Shown piece by piece: positions 44,317-54,147 of a stretch of DNA of 64,000 bases. Source of the stretch: JAHIVN01 sp018816645 (GTDB lineage: Bacteria > Patescibacteriota > Dojkabacteria > JAHIVN01). A program made the translations under genes and the position numbers. How positions within the stretch are numbered: the stretch's first letter is position 1; every line of letters starts with the position of its first letter. The DNA is taken from the NCBI GenBank assembly GCA_043816305.1, contig JBDRHZ010000043.1, forward strand, positions 1-64,000, written 5' to 3'. The notes below the pieces were generated by a model, which was not told the origin of the DNA, did no database searches, and saw only the letters and a list, made by a program, of their open reading frames with translations.

Positions 44317-46503
44317 ATGATTCTAAACAACTTAAATCCTCAGCAGCAAGAGGCTGTGAGTACAATTGAAGGGCCATTATTGATCCTTGCTGGAGCAGGA
44401 TCTGGGAAAACACGCGTCCTTACACACCGGATTGCTTACATTTTACAGAAGCGCTTAAGCAGACCGGAAGAAATACTTGCAGTTACCTTTACAAACAAAG
44501 CGGCTGGAGAGATGAAATCTCGAGTAGAGAAGCTGGTTAACCCTTCTGCTGCAAACAGATACCAGATAACGGGTACCAGTTCCCAGCTCCCATACATCGG
44601 AACTTTTCACTCTATCTGTGTAAAGATTCTCCGCCGGGACGGCCATCATCTGGGCATTGACCCAAATTTTTCAATCTACGATACAGATGATCAGCTTTCA
44701 GCTGTCAAACAGGCAATGAAGGAACTAGGCTTAAGTATAAAGGAGTTTAATCCCAAATCAATTCTTAGCTTCATCTCAAGCTCAAAGAACGAGCTGGTCA
44801 CTCCGGATGAGTACAAGAAATTTTCTCAAGGATATCTGCAAGACGCTGTAAGTACAGTTTATCCAAAATATCAAAAAATTCTTCGCGCTAACAATGCACT
44901 TGACTTTGATGATCTTATCGGAAGAACTGTAGAACTTTTGCGAACCGCTCAATCAGTACTGAACATATATCAAAGCCAGTTTAAATACGTACTTGTTGAC
45001 GAATATCAGGATACAAATCATGCACAATATGTTCTCGTAAACAAAATTGCGCAGAAAAAAAGAAATATCTGTGTAGTTGGAGATGATGATCAGGCAATTT
45101 ACAGCTGGAGAGGGGCGACTATCAAGAATATTCTTTCTTTTGAAGAGGATTATCCCGAGGCAAAGGTCATAAAGCTTGAACAAAACTACAGAAGTACGCA
45201 GAATATCTTAGACGCCGCACACAATGTAATCCAGCATAATCAGGCAAGAAAGCCCAAAAAGCTCTGGACTGAAAAAGATCGGGGGCCGAAAGTCGAAGTT
45301 TACCGAGCACTTGATGAGAAAGATGAGTCAAAATTCGTTGTGGAAAAAATCCTTGAGGAAAAAGATTTCCAAAATACCGCAGTTCTATACAGAATAAATG
45401 CACAGTCACGAACGCTTGAAGAAGCATTTTTGAACTATGGCGTGCCTTATCAGATATTTGGCGGGATAAGCTTTTATCAGCGGAAAGAAATAAAAGACAC
45501 CCTCGCTTATCTGAGATGTCTTTATAATCCGCAGGATGATGTCAGCTTGAAAAGAATAATAAATACACCTCCTCGTAAAATTGGCTCAGTTACTATAAAC
45601 AATCTTCAAACGAAAGCTTCCAGCAATAAGATCTCTATCGTAGAACTCTTGATGCAAAAGCTCGAGACAAAAGATATCACAAATAACTCGGTCCAGAAGG
45701 TTGCCCTCATTCTCGAAAAGATGAAAAAAGCCTCGCTTCAGCTCAAGTTAACCGACCTCATAAACTTTGTTTTAAATGAGTCCGGCTACCTGGACTGGCT
45801 CAATGATGGCACTCCGGAAAACGATTCCAGAATAGAAAATATCAAAGAATTGATAACTGTGGCAGGCAAATACGATGAGATGGAACCCGAGTCAGCACTG
45901 ACAGAATTTCTAGAGGAAGTATCTTTGATAGAAGAACAACAGCTAAAAGCGCAAACTCAGAAGGACAAAAATAGGGTAACTCTGATGACTATGCATTCAG
46001 CAAAAGGACTTGAGTTTAAAACTGTATTTATAGCCGGGATGGAAGAAGGACTTTTCCCGCACTCACGAAGCTATACTGATCCGACCGAGATGGAAGAGGA
46101 GAGAAGACTGGCCTATGTAGGTATCACAAGAGCAAAAGAGAATCTTTACCTAACTCATGCTGAAAGCCGAAGAGTATTTGGAGCCGAACAGGATAACCTT
46201 GTCTCAAGATTTATCTCAGACATCCATGAAGAACTAGTAACCTACACTGCATGGGACGCTACTGATGGAATTATCGATAACAGCTCAAGCCACCATAATA
46301 AACACGCCCTCACTACTCAATTTGATCAGATCGATCTCATCGTCGGTGATAGAGTAGAACACAATGAATTTGGTAAAGGCAGAGTAATGGAGATAAATGA
46401 TAACATAGTCAAAGTCGACTTCGGTCCGCTGGTTGGAGTAAAACAGCTGGCAGTTGAATATGCCAATTTGAAGAGAATAGAGAAAGAATTTGAAGATAGC
46501 TAA
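44317..46503 (+). CDS. pcrA: UvrD/PcrA-type DNA helicase
   Basis: I choose ATG 44317 (MILNNLNPQQQEAVS). The 728-residue superfamily 1 helicase has the Q motif, Walker A LAGAGSGKTRVL, motif II VDEYQDTN, QAIYSWRGA, KLEQNYRS, TMHSAKGLEF and YVGITRAK. All SF1A motifs are present. The C-terminal Tudor-like tail (VGDRVEHNEFGKGRVMEI) is the usual RNA-polymerase-binding extension of PcrA. It unwinds DNA in repair and removes recombinase filaments. UvrD and PcrA cannot be separated by name alone. Confidence 0.95.
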   Translation: MILNNLNPQQQEAVSTIEGPLLILAGAGSGKTRVLTHRIAYILQKRLSRPEEILAVTFTNKAAGEMKSRVEKLVNPSAANRYQITGTSSQLPYIGTFHSICVKILRRDGHHLGIDPNFSIYDTDDQLSAVKQAMKELGLSIKEFNPKSILSFISSSKNELVTPDEYKKFSQGYLQDAVSTVYPKYQKILRANNALDFDDLIGRTVELLRTAQSVLNIYQSQFKYVLVDEYQDTNHAQYVLVNKIAQKKRNICVVGDDDQAIYSWRGATIKNILSFEEDYPEAKVIKLEQNYRSTQNILDAAHNVIQHNQARKPKKLWTEKDRGPKVEVYRALDEKDESKFVVEKILEEKDFQNTAVLYRINAQSRTLEEAFLNYGVPYQIFGGISFYQRKEIKDTLAYLRCLYNPQDDVSLKRIINTPPRKIGSVTINNLQTKASSNKISIVELLMQKLETKDITNNSVQKVALILEKMKKASLQLKLTDLINFVLNESGYLDWLNDGTPENDSRIENIKELITVAGKYDEMEPESALTEFLEEVSLIEEQQLKAQTQKDKNRVTLMTMHSAKGLEFKTVFIAGMEEGLFPHSRSYTDPTEMEEERRLAYVGITRAKENLYLTHAESRRVFGAEQDNLVSRFISDIHEELVTYTAWDATDGIIDNSSSHHNKHALTTQFDQIDLIVGDRVEHNEFGKGRVMEINDNIVKVDFGPLVGVKQLAVEYANLKRIEKEFEDS

Positions 46504-46509
46504 AATCTC

Positions 46510-46567
46510 AAAGTGCCTAAGCTCAAAAGCCCATCTGCTCATCCACTCACTGGCTCATCTGCTCCCA
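46510..46567. repeat. AGCTCA-type degenerate intergenic repeat
   Basis: Irregular units such as AAGCTCAAAAGCCCATCTGC and CACTCACTGGCTCATCTGC belong to the same family as 15477 and 17085. It lies just after the helicase gene. Confidence 0.45.
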
Positions 46568-46607
46568 TCGTGATATCATATACAGAACTTAACTTTGAAT
46601 TATAACC

Positions 46608-46865
46608 ATGCCCGAACAATTAGGCAGATATATCTTCCTGGCTTTCATTTTACTGCTTGCAGTTTTTCACTCCTATCTCTGGATCAAAATTATTCAGAAA
46701 ATGGGCTACAAAGGCTGGCTGCCTATTCTCTTGACAGCAATCATGAGTCTTTTTCTTTATATGTCCGGCTATTACTTCCTTGTACTGCTCATCTTTCTTT
46801 CATTCCTGGCGTTTGGAAAGTGGCCGATTCTAAGAAAAGCTGTAAATAAGTCAAAAAAGAAGTAA
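46608..46865 (+). CDS. Small membrane protein
   Basis: The 85-residue protein has two to three hydrophobic helices (about 8-28, 35-55 and 57-70) and a basic C-terminal tail (KAVNKSKKK), in the manner of short DUF5684-like signal-peptidase-associated proteins. Function unknown. Confidence 0.65.
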   Translation: MPEQLGRYIFLAFILLLAVFHSYLWIKIIQKMGYKGWLPILLTAIMSLFLYMSGYYFLVLLIFLSFLAFGKWPILRKAVNKSKKK

Positions 46866-46934
46866 TAGAAAGTATTCTATACTGGAATTAAGAGTAAATA
46901 CCTGGAATAACGATATATTTAATATATATTACTT

Positions 46935-47786
46935 ATGGAGCAAGATTCAGGAAGAGTAACAACTGAACAGTTATTCAACAACCCTTTAACTGCTCAAAGA
47001 CTAGTTGGCCTACTTGCTAGTATGAGACCAGAGGTCCAACGTATCTCTATCGTGAATCAGGAAACAGGGCAAAGAGAGGAGTTTAACCTAAAATTATCTA
47101 ATTTGGATCTGAATAAAAGATTAGGAGAAGTAATCACCGAGGGTGGTAGACCTTTTGTTGTAAACATCGAAGACCAAGAGTTCATACTAACATATTTCCA
47201 CTTGAACCAAGATATCGCTCAATTTCTGATTGATCATCTTAAATACCCTGGTAGCAGAGAAGCTACATTTCGAATAATTACATTTGCATATCCACCTATA
47301 GCTACAGCTCTTAGAGAGAATTGCACTCTTGAAGCTCTTAGAGCAAAATTCCCGGCTTGTGACAAACCTGAAATCCTGTTACAAAGAATAAAAAGTCTAA
47401 TTGTGCATCTCGAATCTCCATTTATTCTTGATACAATTGTTGAGGCCGACGGGGGGAACCATGCCGCAAGAAATTTGGACGAAAGAATAATGATAGCTGC
47501 AGCTTCTCCAGAAGTAGATCTACATTCTTTTTTGACATATACAAAATTATCTGGGAACTCACTACAAAGCACCCTTATTTCTTTCTTGACTGTTCGTGCA
47601 CTTCTACCGGAAAATAGAGCCATTCTGAATCTAAACAAGCAAGCAGATCACTTACAACTCTTACTTGGAAAATCATATACAGAAAGAGTCCCTGCTGAGA
47701 AAATATTCATTGCAAGACAATTTGACAAGTTTGTAGGGAAACTACTCGGAATAATCCTAACAGAAGGAGCAGAAGCAACCGTATAG
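46935..47786 (+). CDS. Orphan soluble protein
   Basis: The 283-residue mainly helical protein opens with an acidic MEQDSGRVTTEQLFNNPL segment. I find no motif. It is monocistronic and converges on the first FemAB-like gene. Confidence 0.6.
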   Translation: MEQDSGRVTTEQLFNNPLTAQRLVGLLASMRPEVQRISIVNQETGQREEFNLKLSNLDLNKRLGEVITEGGRPFVVNIEDQEFILTYFHLNQDIAQFLIDHLKYPGSREATFRIITFAYPPIATALRENCTLEALRAKFPACDKPEILLQRIKSLIVHLESPFILDTIVEADGGNHAARNLDERIMIAAASPEVDLHSFLTYTKLSGNSLQSTLISFLTVRALLPENRAILNLNKQADHLQLLLGKSYTERVPAEKIFIARQFDKFVGKLLGIILTEGAEATV

Positions 47787-47803
47787 AATCTAGCTCTTCC
47801 CAA

Positions 47804-48826
47804 CTACAGAGTATCTTTTATCCATTTATAAAGTTTATACCCTAAACCTCTAAACACCTTCACATACTGCGGAAGCATATCTACATGCTCACCACCGAAA
47901 CCGCTTTTGAAGTAGGAAATTCCAAATAGGGAATGGTCCTGATCACCCTTTGGTGCTGCTCCCCACTGATCGTAAAAGTTCCTACCGGCTTTTGCCTGCT
48001 GCTTAATGATTTCCCACTTTAGTAAGTATGAGGCCTCTACATCTCGGCCCTTCTTTGTCGCACCTCCATAAAGTTCATACACCTGGTAATCGTTCAAAAC
48101 CAATAAATATGCCGCAACTACTTCTCCTTTATACTCTGCCACGTAAATCTTGATGAGGTCCTCTTTTGACATCTCATCCCAGATTCTCTGAAAATAATCT
48201 TTCGGATGAGTCTTGAAGCTTGTGCTGCCTTTTACTGATTCTATTACTTTGTAGAATTTGTCAACCGCTTCATAGCCTTCGACTTCTTTTGCCACAACTC
48301 CCTCTCTCACAGCTTTCCGGATATTTCTCCTCCACTTTGATCGAACACTTTGAAATAATTCTTCCTCAGTCCTATCGATTCGGATAACGTCAGTCCAGTT
48401 TGGTTGGATAGTTTCTCCGGCTACCTTCCATCCATCAGTTTCTAATACCATTTTGAAGCTTTCGTTCCAGTTTTCAAATCTCAAGTCATCCTCAGGATCT
48501 ATCAGTACAAAAGCAATATGCCTTTCATTTAAGCACTTTGTCAATTCTTGGATAACGTAATCTAAGTACTTGATGTCTCTGACAGAAACTCCCCGGGGAA
48601 TGTAGGCAAAGCTCGAAAGACCAATAAATCGAGTAAACTTTTGAAGAGGGAACTTTCTATAATGAATTGATAATACTGCTACCAAATTTCCCTCCTTGAA
48701 AATACCAACCCTTTCTACTCTCCAGTTGTAAGACTTTACCTCTCCCCAGTTCCAGGATTGAAGCGGCGAACCGCCGAAATGCTGCCAAGCTTGTTTATAC
48801 TGTTCCTCGTTTAATTTTTTTACCAT
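47804..48826 (-). CDS. FemA/B/X-like aminoacyltransferase
   Basis: The 340-residue protein has the double GNAT layout of the Fem family. PLQSWNWGEVK stands near the start, then VLIDPEDD, the central SKWRRNIRKAVREGV segment, YELYGGATKKGRD and WEIIKQQAKAGRNFYDQWGA. FemABX proteins add amino acids from aminoacyl-tRNA to the peptidoglycan stem peptide. It is arranged head-to-tail with a second homologue 51 bp upstream, suggesting bridges of at least two residues, or gene duplication. Confidence 0.88.
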   Translation of the reverse strand: MVKKLNEEQYKQAWQHFGGSPLQSWNWGEVKSYNWRVERVGIFKEGNLVAVLSIHYRKFPLQKFTRFIGLSSFAYIPRGVSVRDIKYLDYVIQELTKCLNERHIAFVLIDPEDDLRFENWNESFKMVLETDGWKVAGETIQPNWTDVIRIDRTEEELFQSVRSKWRRNIRKAVREGVVAKEVEGYEAVDKFYKVIESVKGSTSFKTHPKDYFQRIWDEMSKEDLIKIYVAEYKGEVVAAYLLVLNDYQVYELYGGATKKGRDVEASYLLKWEIIKQQAKAGRNFYDQWGAAPKGDQDHSLFGISYFKSGFGGEHVDMLPQYVKVFRGLGYKLYKWIKDTL

Positions 48827-48877
48827 ACGATTGTTTTACTATTGTAAGACGATTATGTAACTATTGTCGAACAATCG

Positions 48878-49870
48878 CTAGCCTCCGGACCTCTGTCTCC
48901 ACTCATTCACCTTATTCATCACTCTATACACAACATAGCCAATCCTATCGAACACATAGGTATACTGAGGAGGAAAATCAATTACTTCACCGCCAAATCC
49001 CTCCTTGAACTGAACAAGACCAGGGTATTTAAACTCCGCTCCCCACTCATCATAGTACTTTTTACCAAGTTTCTTTGCATGCCGGATAGTAAACCATTTC
49101 ATCAGATAGTTTGCCAATAACTCATTTCCCTTTTGGCTGCAGCCGCCATACATCTCAAATGCCGAATTCTCATTGTACAAAACCATATATGACCCCACCA
49201 CTTCACTTCCAGCTTCTGCGATAAATAAATCAACATTCTCTCCAAACAAATCCCAAATCTTTTTATAGTACGAGCCTTCATGCAGAACATATCCTTTTAT
49301 CTTACCTATATCCTCGATAATGCGAACAAAAGAGCTAATATCAAAACTCGTTCCAATGCGTATTTTCACTCCATTCTTCTCAGCTTTGCGGATGTATTGT
49401 CTATGTTTCGACCTCATTTCAGACAGCAATTCTTCCTCTCTTTTTGATAAATCTAGTACCACCGTCCTATTCGGCTGGATTTGTAGGCCAGTAGCTTTAA
49501 ACCCAATTCTTTCGTATAACTTTGGGCTTTGAGTTTTAAGTTTTGAATTGTAGCTAATGTTAGGATCGATCATCAAGTGAGACAGGTGTAATTCGTGTTT
49601 TGTAATTTGGCCAATCACATTCTCAAGATACTTCTCATCCTTTACAGCTATTCCTCTGGGAATGTAGCCAAACTTTTTTCCGTAAATTGGAATTTTTCTT
49701 GTAAGAATGGTAAGAATTGATACAACTTCATCTTCATCAAATACACCAAGGCGCACTGGTTGCCATTTCGGTTTCTTCAATTCTCCCCAAGCGCAGGACT
49801 GAAGCGGGTGGACATCGAGAACCTTTTCTTGCTTTAAATATTCTTCTTTTGAGAGTTCTTTTATTGACAT
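48878..49870 (-). CDS. FemA/B/X-like aminoacyltransferase
   Basis: The 330-residue paralogue of the preceding protein has the same landmarks: PLQSCAWGELK, LMIDPN, SKHRQYIRKAEKNGV, FEMYGGCSQKGNE and HAKKLGKKYYDEWGA. It shares gene order and strand with it and is first in the pair. Fem proteins act at the membrane on lipid II or nascent wall. The exact amino acid used cannot be read. Confidence 0.88.
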   Translation of the reverse strand: MSIKELSKEEYLKQEKVLDVHPLQSCAWGELKKPKWQPVRLGVFDEDEVVSILTILTRKIPIYGKKFGYIPRGIAVKDEKYLENVIGQITKHELHLSHLMIDPNISYNSKLKTQSPKLYERIGFKATGLQIQPNRTVVLDLSKREEELLSEMRSKHRQYIRKAEKNGVKIRIGTSFDISSFVRIIEDIGKIKGYVLHEGSYYKKIWDLFGENVDLFIAEAGSEVVGSYMVLYNENSAFEMYGGCSQKGNELLANYLMKWFTIRHAKKLGKKYYDEWGAEFKYPGLVQFKEGFGGEVIDFPPQYTYVFDRIGYVVYRVMNKVNEWRQRSGG

Positions 49871-50110
49871 TGTTGTATGTTTTTATGGTTGTTAAGTTAA
49901 CACTTCCCTGCAGCCATTTAACCATAAAACAATATGGCCATTATTCTTCGATTATAATTTGTATAACGGAATATAGCAAAAATAGTAGCAGTAGATGTGT
50001 CAGTAGCAGGACAGCTACAAAATATTATCTATAGCAAAACTAATTCCTATCTTGATTGACAAACGCTAAGCTAGTTTTATATAATCAAAGTTATTATTTA
50101 GTCTTAACAA

Positions 50111-51025
50111 ATGTCTGTAAATTGTTCTATTGGAAAGAAAATCAAAAAAACAAGAGGAGATCTGGGATTATCTCAAAAAGAACTTGGAATACTTACAAAC
50201 TATTCTGTCCCGACCCTCAGCCTTATCGAAAGCGGTAAGATAAATATATCAGTCGAATCATTATCAAACATAGCTATGGCGCTGAAGAAACCACTCTCTT
50301 ATTTCCTCCAAAATGCTCAAGATAAGAAGTATGAGGTTAGTACGAAACTTATTGCAATAGAGAATGAGCTTGATGAAATTAAAAGCTCTCTAAATCAGGA
50401 GGTTATAAGAGCTCGAAAATCAAACTTCAATCTTGCCGTAAGCGGAGGAGTGGGAACTGGTGACAATGGAAGATTTCATCTAATAAATGAACTAGCAAAA
50501 CACTTCCAAGCGAAAGCTTTTCCAGAAAACCCAGCTGCAAATCCATACATAGAAAAATTCTACAAAGAAAAAGGCAAGTGGGGATTCCACAGCCAGCTAT
50601 TCTTCTTTAAGGAAAATTTCAAGCAGCAGGCTGAGATTAAGAAGAAGCTTGGACCTGTAATTCAAGGTAGAAGTTTGTACGAAAACTTTAGAGTGTTTGC
50701 TACTGTTTGGTTCGAAATGGGCTATTTAAACAGAGTAGATTTTCAGCTGCTCGGAGATCTTTATGATCAAGCAATTCAAATCATCAGAAAACCTGATCTG
50801 ATAGTCTATCTAGAAAGCGATCCGAAGAAAATCTCAAAAACAATTCCTAGATTCAAAGAAAGAAAGATCAATTTGAACCACATTAGAAGAATTCACAGTA
50901 AATATAAAGCTTGGACGAAGACATTTGATATAGCGCCTATTCTAAGCTTTGATATTCATAAACTCGATCTTTTTGAAAAGAAAAGCATCAAACTGATAGC
51001 AGAGGAAATTCAAAACGCCCTCTAA
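50111..51025 (+). CDS. XRE-type regulator fused to an inactive deoxynucleoside kinase-like domain
   Basis: The 304-residue protein starts with an XRE/Cro HTH (residues 7-65: LGLSQKELGILTNYSVPTLS, ESGKINIS). A short coil follows (about 78-100), then a dNK-like domain (about 104-304): FNLAVSGGVG, FPENPAANPYIEKFY, WGFHSQLFFFK, VIQGRSLYENFRVFA, KPDLIVYL and IPRFKERK. The Walker A lysine is missing (SGGVGTGDNG, 111-120), and the DRS/ERS motif reads GRS (186-188). It should bind a nucleoside or nucleotide without phosphorylating it, and so act as a sensor; that is inference. A second HTH-enzyme fusion follows by 43 bp. Confidence 0.82.
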   Translation: MSVNCSIGKKIKKTRGDLGLSQKELGILTNYSVPTLSLIESGKINISVESLSNIAMALKKPLSYFLQNAQDKKYEVSTKLIAIENELDEIKSSLNQEVIRARKSNFNLAVSGGVGTGDNGRFHLINELAKHFQAKAFPENPAANPYIEKFYKEKGKWGFHSQLFFFKENFKQQAEIKKKLGPVIQGRSLYENFRVFATVWFEMGYLNRVDFQLLGDLYDQAIQIIRKPDLIVYLESDPKKISKTIPRFKERKINLNHIRRIHSKYKAWTKTFDIAPILSFDIHKLDLFEKKSIKLIAEEIQNAL

Positions 51026-51068
51026 TTATTGTATATAATGATATAGTTTGATATACTATAGTATAGTT

Positions 51069-51677
51069 ATGAGACAACTTATTTCAATCAACAAAGCGGC
51101 GGAATTATTAAACGTACACCCAAACACTCTAAAGAGATGGGATAAATCCGGCGAGCTAAATGCTATACGATTCGGAATTCGCGGGGATAGAAAATATAGA
51201 GAGGAAGACCTCCAGAAATTTATAATCTCTTCAAGAAGAAAGAAGAAGATTTACCCAAATGTAGGCCCTCTCGTTGCTGTTGCCTGTATGGTACTAAAAG
51301 GTGATAAAATTCTTCTTGGTAAAAGAACCGCTGAAATGTGCAGGGGGGAGTATTGTCTCGTCGGAGGATCGCTTGCCTTTGGAGAAACATTTGAAGAAAC
51401 TGCAAAGAACGAAGCGATACTCAAAGCTAACATAAAGATATCCGAACCGAGAATAATATGTGTCACTAACAATAGAAAAAATATACCTAAAATAAATAGA
51501 CAAAACATCACAATAGGAACCATAGCGAAGTATAAATCAGGAAAGGTCAGAGATAAACAGCCAGATAGGATAATCAATTGGAAATGGTACTACTTGGATA
51601 ATCTGCCAACACCAATCATCGAAGCAGATACGAAGATAATTGAATGTTATAAGAAGGGGAGGTTTTATATAGACTAG
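51069..51677 (+). CDS. HTH regulator fused to an inactive Nudix domain
   Basis: I use ATG 51069 (MRQLISINKAAELLNVH). The 202-residue protein has a MerR/excisionase-type HTH (residues 5-50: AAELLNVHPNTLKRWDKSGE) and a Nudix fold (about 66-195: VAVACMVLKGDKILLGKR). The Nudix box at 100-122 reads GGSLAFGETFEE then NEAILKAN: the REUxEE catalytic glutamates have become N-E-A-I-L-K. Hydrolysis is therefore unlikely. HTH-Nudix fusions that sense ADP-ribose (NrtR) are known, although with a different HTH arrangement. It is probably co-transcribed with the XRE/dNK-like gene. Confidence 0.82.
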   Translation: MRQLISINKAAELLNVHPNTLKRWDKSGELNAIRFGIRGDRKYREEDLQKFIISSRRKKKIYPNVGPLVAVACMVLKGDKILLGKRTAEMCRGEYCLVGGSLAFGETFEETAKNEAILKANIKISEPRIICVTNNRKNIPKINRQNITIGTIAKYKSGKVRDKQPDRIINWKWYYLDNLPTPIIEADTKIIECYKKGRFYID

Positions 51678-51691
51678 TGGAAGGGAGAATT

Positions 51692-51740
51692 TTGGATATT
51701 GGTTGTTAGTTATTAGTTGTAAATTGGGAATTGGGCATAA
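51692..51740. repeat. CCCAAT-type degenerate repeat
   Basis: On the plus strand TTTTGGATATTGGTTGTTAG and AAATTGGGAATTGGGCAT are reverse-orientation units of the family seen at 16081. A weak hairpin (AAAAAGCAG ... CTGTTTTTAC, about 51743-51780) behind it may end the preceding transcript. Confidence 0.45.
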
Positions 51741-51840
51741 AAAAGCAGTTTCGTCGCCAAACGTCCCAGCTGTTTTTACGCCCATTTAATTTTAGCAAAT
51801 AATCTGTACAAATGCGATTTATCGCATTTACATAATAACT

Positions 51841-51993
51841 ATGAAGAAATCGCAAAACCCGAAAACACCCCTCTGCCCAAGATGTTTTAATGTAATTAAA
51901 GAGGTAGATGACAAATGCCCAAGGTGTGGATTTCCACTTTTGTCAGACAACCACATAGTATATGTTGAAGACTTAACACCTAAGAACCCCTAG
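51841..51993 (+). CDS. 50-residue zinc-ribbon protein
   Basis: The minigene encodes 50 residues with two CPRC knuckles (LCPRCFNVIKE ... KCPRCGFPLL), a rubredoxin-like zinc ribbon, and an acidic tail (YVEDLTP). It overlaps the end of the convergent ATPase gene by 14 bp. A decayed homologue lies at 54140-54292, on the other side of the same gene pair. Confidence 0.7.
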   Translation: MKKSQNPKTPLCPRCFNVIKEVDDKCPRCGFPLLSDNHIVYVEDLTPKNP

Positions 51994-53527
51994 TTGCCAA
52001 ATCAATTGCTTTTAGTGAGGCATTTATACCCATCAAAAACAATCCTGCATCATAAGACTCTTCATGACAAGCCATCATCAAAATATGTCTCAACCTTGCC
52101 ATACTTCGCCATACGTAGTGAACATCACTTCTTCCTAATAGTAGAGGGAAAGATTGATGGGATATTTCAAATGCTTCATAAAAGGCCTGTTCTATATTTA
52201 TAAGCAAAGGTAGAAAAAAGTCTTCGTCCATTCTACACTCTACCTGATTTCTATCTTCGCGTGGCCTTACATATAAATTCTTATGGGGAAACCTCCATCT
52301 AGGAGAACCCTCTTCTACTTTTATTGAACGTGTTATCAGATCTTTGTAATCTGCAAGCACTTCACGAAATAAGCTTACCGCTTGGGGATAGACCCTCAGG
52401 CTAGCAATTAGTATTTCCTGAGGCAAACCAAGCAGATAAAAAACCGCTCTATTTCTTGCGTCTTTTAATATTCCCATCCTTTCTACCTCTGCAACAAATT
52501 CGTGCAGTGGGAGCACCTTCCCAGCGATATCACGATCCCAACCAAGTTCTCCCTTCATTCCTTTTTGAAAAGTCTTCATCCTACTAGGTATATCTTCTTC
52601 CTTCAACATCTCCATAATACTACTAACACCATACATCAAACCAGCTTCTGCTAACTTTTGGTATAAGGTTGCAAGAAGCCCAAGACCTGGTCCATTTAGA
52701 TACATTTGTCTTCTATCCAGATCGTTTGATCGCATCAACAAGGCTTGGATAAGTTCTGGATGAAGAATTATCCCTACTGTCCGACTAGATATAGCTGTGT
52801 TTTGCAGTAAACCCAGTGCAGCTTGGGGTAAGAAAATCTGACTGTGATCTCCTGCCTCATATCTAAATCTGAAGGTATTATAGAGATAACCTAAAACAGC
52901 CATGGGAACTCCGCCATCACAGGCAATCCTTATTTCATTTCCCACACCCCAATGCTTGCGGGTAAAAACAAAAAGTTTCGTATCGATCAACTCTCTAAGT
53001 AACTGTGCAGATAGAATTTTTTCTAGATAATCAATATTTCCTAGCAGGGCCTCGTTCTTATTAGTTCTGGGCATAAAGGTAAACCTAGCCCTGCTAGACC
53101 AAAATACAAAACTATCCTCGCCCTCAGGAACAGAGAAAACCCACTGAGCAGATGCTATAAGTGTTGATTTCCCTGATCCAGGCGTACCGCATATAACATC
53201 ACGCATAAAAGTATCAAGTCCTTCTGCTTCCGGAACACATAATCTCAACAACGTCCTCCAAGCATCTTGCAATTGTATAGGCAAACCTCTTACACCGCCT
53301 CGTGAACAAACAGCTCTATCATACAAGGTAGTTATAACCTTAATAGCGGTTGGCCCCAGATTATCTAGAAGGAGCTGCTCCTCTGCAAGGCTTTCAGCCG
53401 GCCTCCGAGGTTCGGTTGACAAAAATTCCCATAAATCCCCATCCTGTCCTTCAACAGAAATACGGCCGGCACCCCCAGGATGTGGAGGTTTTGCATACCT
53501 AGCTCCTCCCGCTCTCTCTGTACTCAT
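51980..53527 (-). CDS. Orphan P-loop protein
   Basis: The 515-residue protein has a good Walker A (CGTPGSGKST, about residues 113-122) after a Gly/Pro-rich N-terminus. A clear Walker B is not obvious, although VFWSSRARF and FVFTRKH may be strands of the core. The C-terminal half is helical and unrecognised. Its start overlaps the stop of the winged-helix gene by one base (TAATG), so the two are coupled and probably act together. Confidence 0.65.
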   Translation of the reverse strand: MSTERAGGARYAKPPHPGGAGRISVEGQDGDLWEFLSTEPRRPAESLAEEQLLLDNLGPTAIKVITTLYDRAVCSRGGVRGLPIQLQDAWRTLLRLCVPEAEGLDTFMRDVICGTPGSGKSTLIASAQWVFSVPEGEDSFVFWSSRARFTFMPRTNKNEALLGNIDYLEKILSAQLLRELIDTKLFVFTRKHWGVGNEIRIACDGGVPMAVLGYLYNTFRFRYEAGDHSQIFLPQAALGLLQNTAISSRTVGIILHPELIQALLMRSNDLDRRQMYLNGPGLGLLATLYQKLAEAGLMYGVSSIMEMLKEEDIPSRMKTFQKGMKGELGWDRDIAGKVLPLHEFVAEVERMGILKDARNRAVFYLLGLPQEILIASLRVYPQAVSLFREVLADYKDLITRSIKVEEGSPRWRFPHKNLYVRPREDRNQVECRMDEDFFLPLLINIEQAFYEAFEISHQSFPLLLGRSDVHYVWRSMARLRHILMMACHEESYDAGLFLMGINASLKAIDLATRGS

Positions 53528-54147
53528 TATGCCTTCTGTAATATATAACCCTTTCCTTTCACATTCTTCAACCTGTAGTTAGAAGGCAGTTTCTTTTTCA
53601 ACCGTTCTATCAGTTTATATGTTCCCCAAAGTGAAAATTCTCCACGTTGCACAAGATCTGAAATCTCATACAGAGATACCAGATCTTCCTCCCTCTCCTT
53701 GAAGTACTCAAAAACTTGGTTTAACAAAGGCGATGATTCGAGACATTTCCTTGATAGACTCCCAAGATACGCCTGTTCCAAAAGAGGACTAATAGTGTTT
53801 CCTTTCGAATCCAATAATCCTAACAATTGTAGTTTCGATTTTGGGAAATAGGCGAATAAATCAACAAGCTCTTCAAGTACCATTTCTACGGGAGGATATT
53901 CCAACACCTCTTTTTTATCCAAAGACTTGTATGTATCAACAAAGCTACAAAGCCTCTTGATCAGCCCGGGAATACCCCCACTAAGTCTATATATTTCTTC
54001 TTCAAACTCACTTGGAATGTTCCAGCCATTTGTGAGCCGTCTTTGGTCGATAGCATGCTTTGTCTTTCCGAAATCAAAAGGTTTCCTGATTTTTACACAT
54101 GAGACCGGCCTGACTGATTTGGGAAAATATCTCTTCGGATGTATCAA
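53527..54147 (-). CDS. Winged-helix protein with ATPase-lid-like region (possibly truncated)
   Basis: The 206-residue frame starts with TTG. Residues about 30-75 resemble the lid of AAA/ORC-type ATPases (IYRLSGGIPGLIKRLCSFVD). The C-terminus is a winged helix of the OmpR type (IERLKKKLPSNYRLKNVKGKGYIL). The expected P-loop core is missing, so it is either a fragment of a larger regulatory ATPase or a stand-alone partner of the P-loop protein downstream. Upstream DNA carries a decayed plus-strand zinc-ribbon gene. Confidence 0.6.
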   Translation of the reverse strand: MIHPKRYFPKSVRPVSCVKIRKPFDFGKTKHAIDQRRLTNGWNIPSEFEEEIYRLSGGIPGLIKRLCSFVDTYKSLDKKEVLEYPPVEMVLEELVDLFAYFPKSKLQLLGLLDSKGNTISPLLEQAYLGSLSRKCLESSPLLNQVFEYFKEREEDLVSLYEISDLVQRGEFSLWGTYKLIERLKKKLPSNYRLKNVKGKGYILQKA

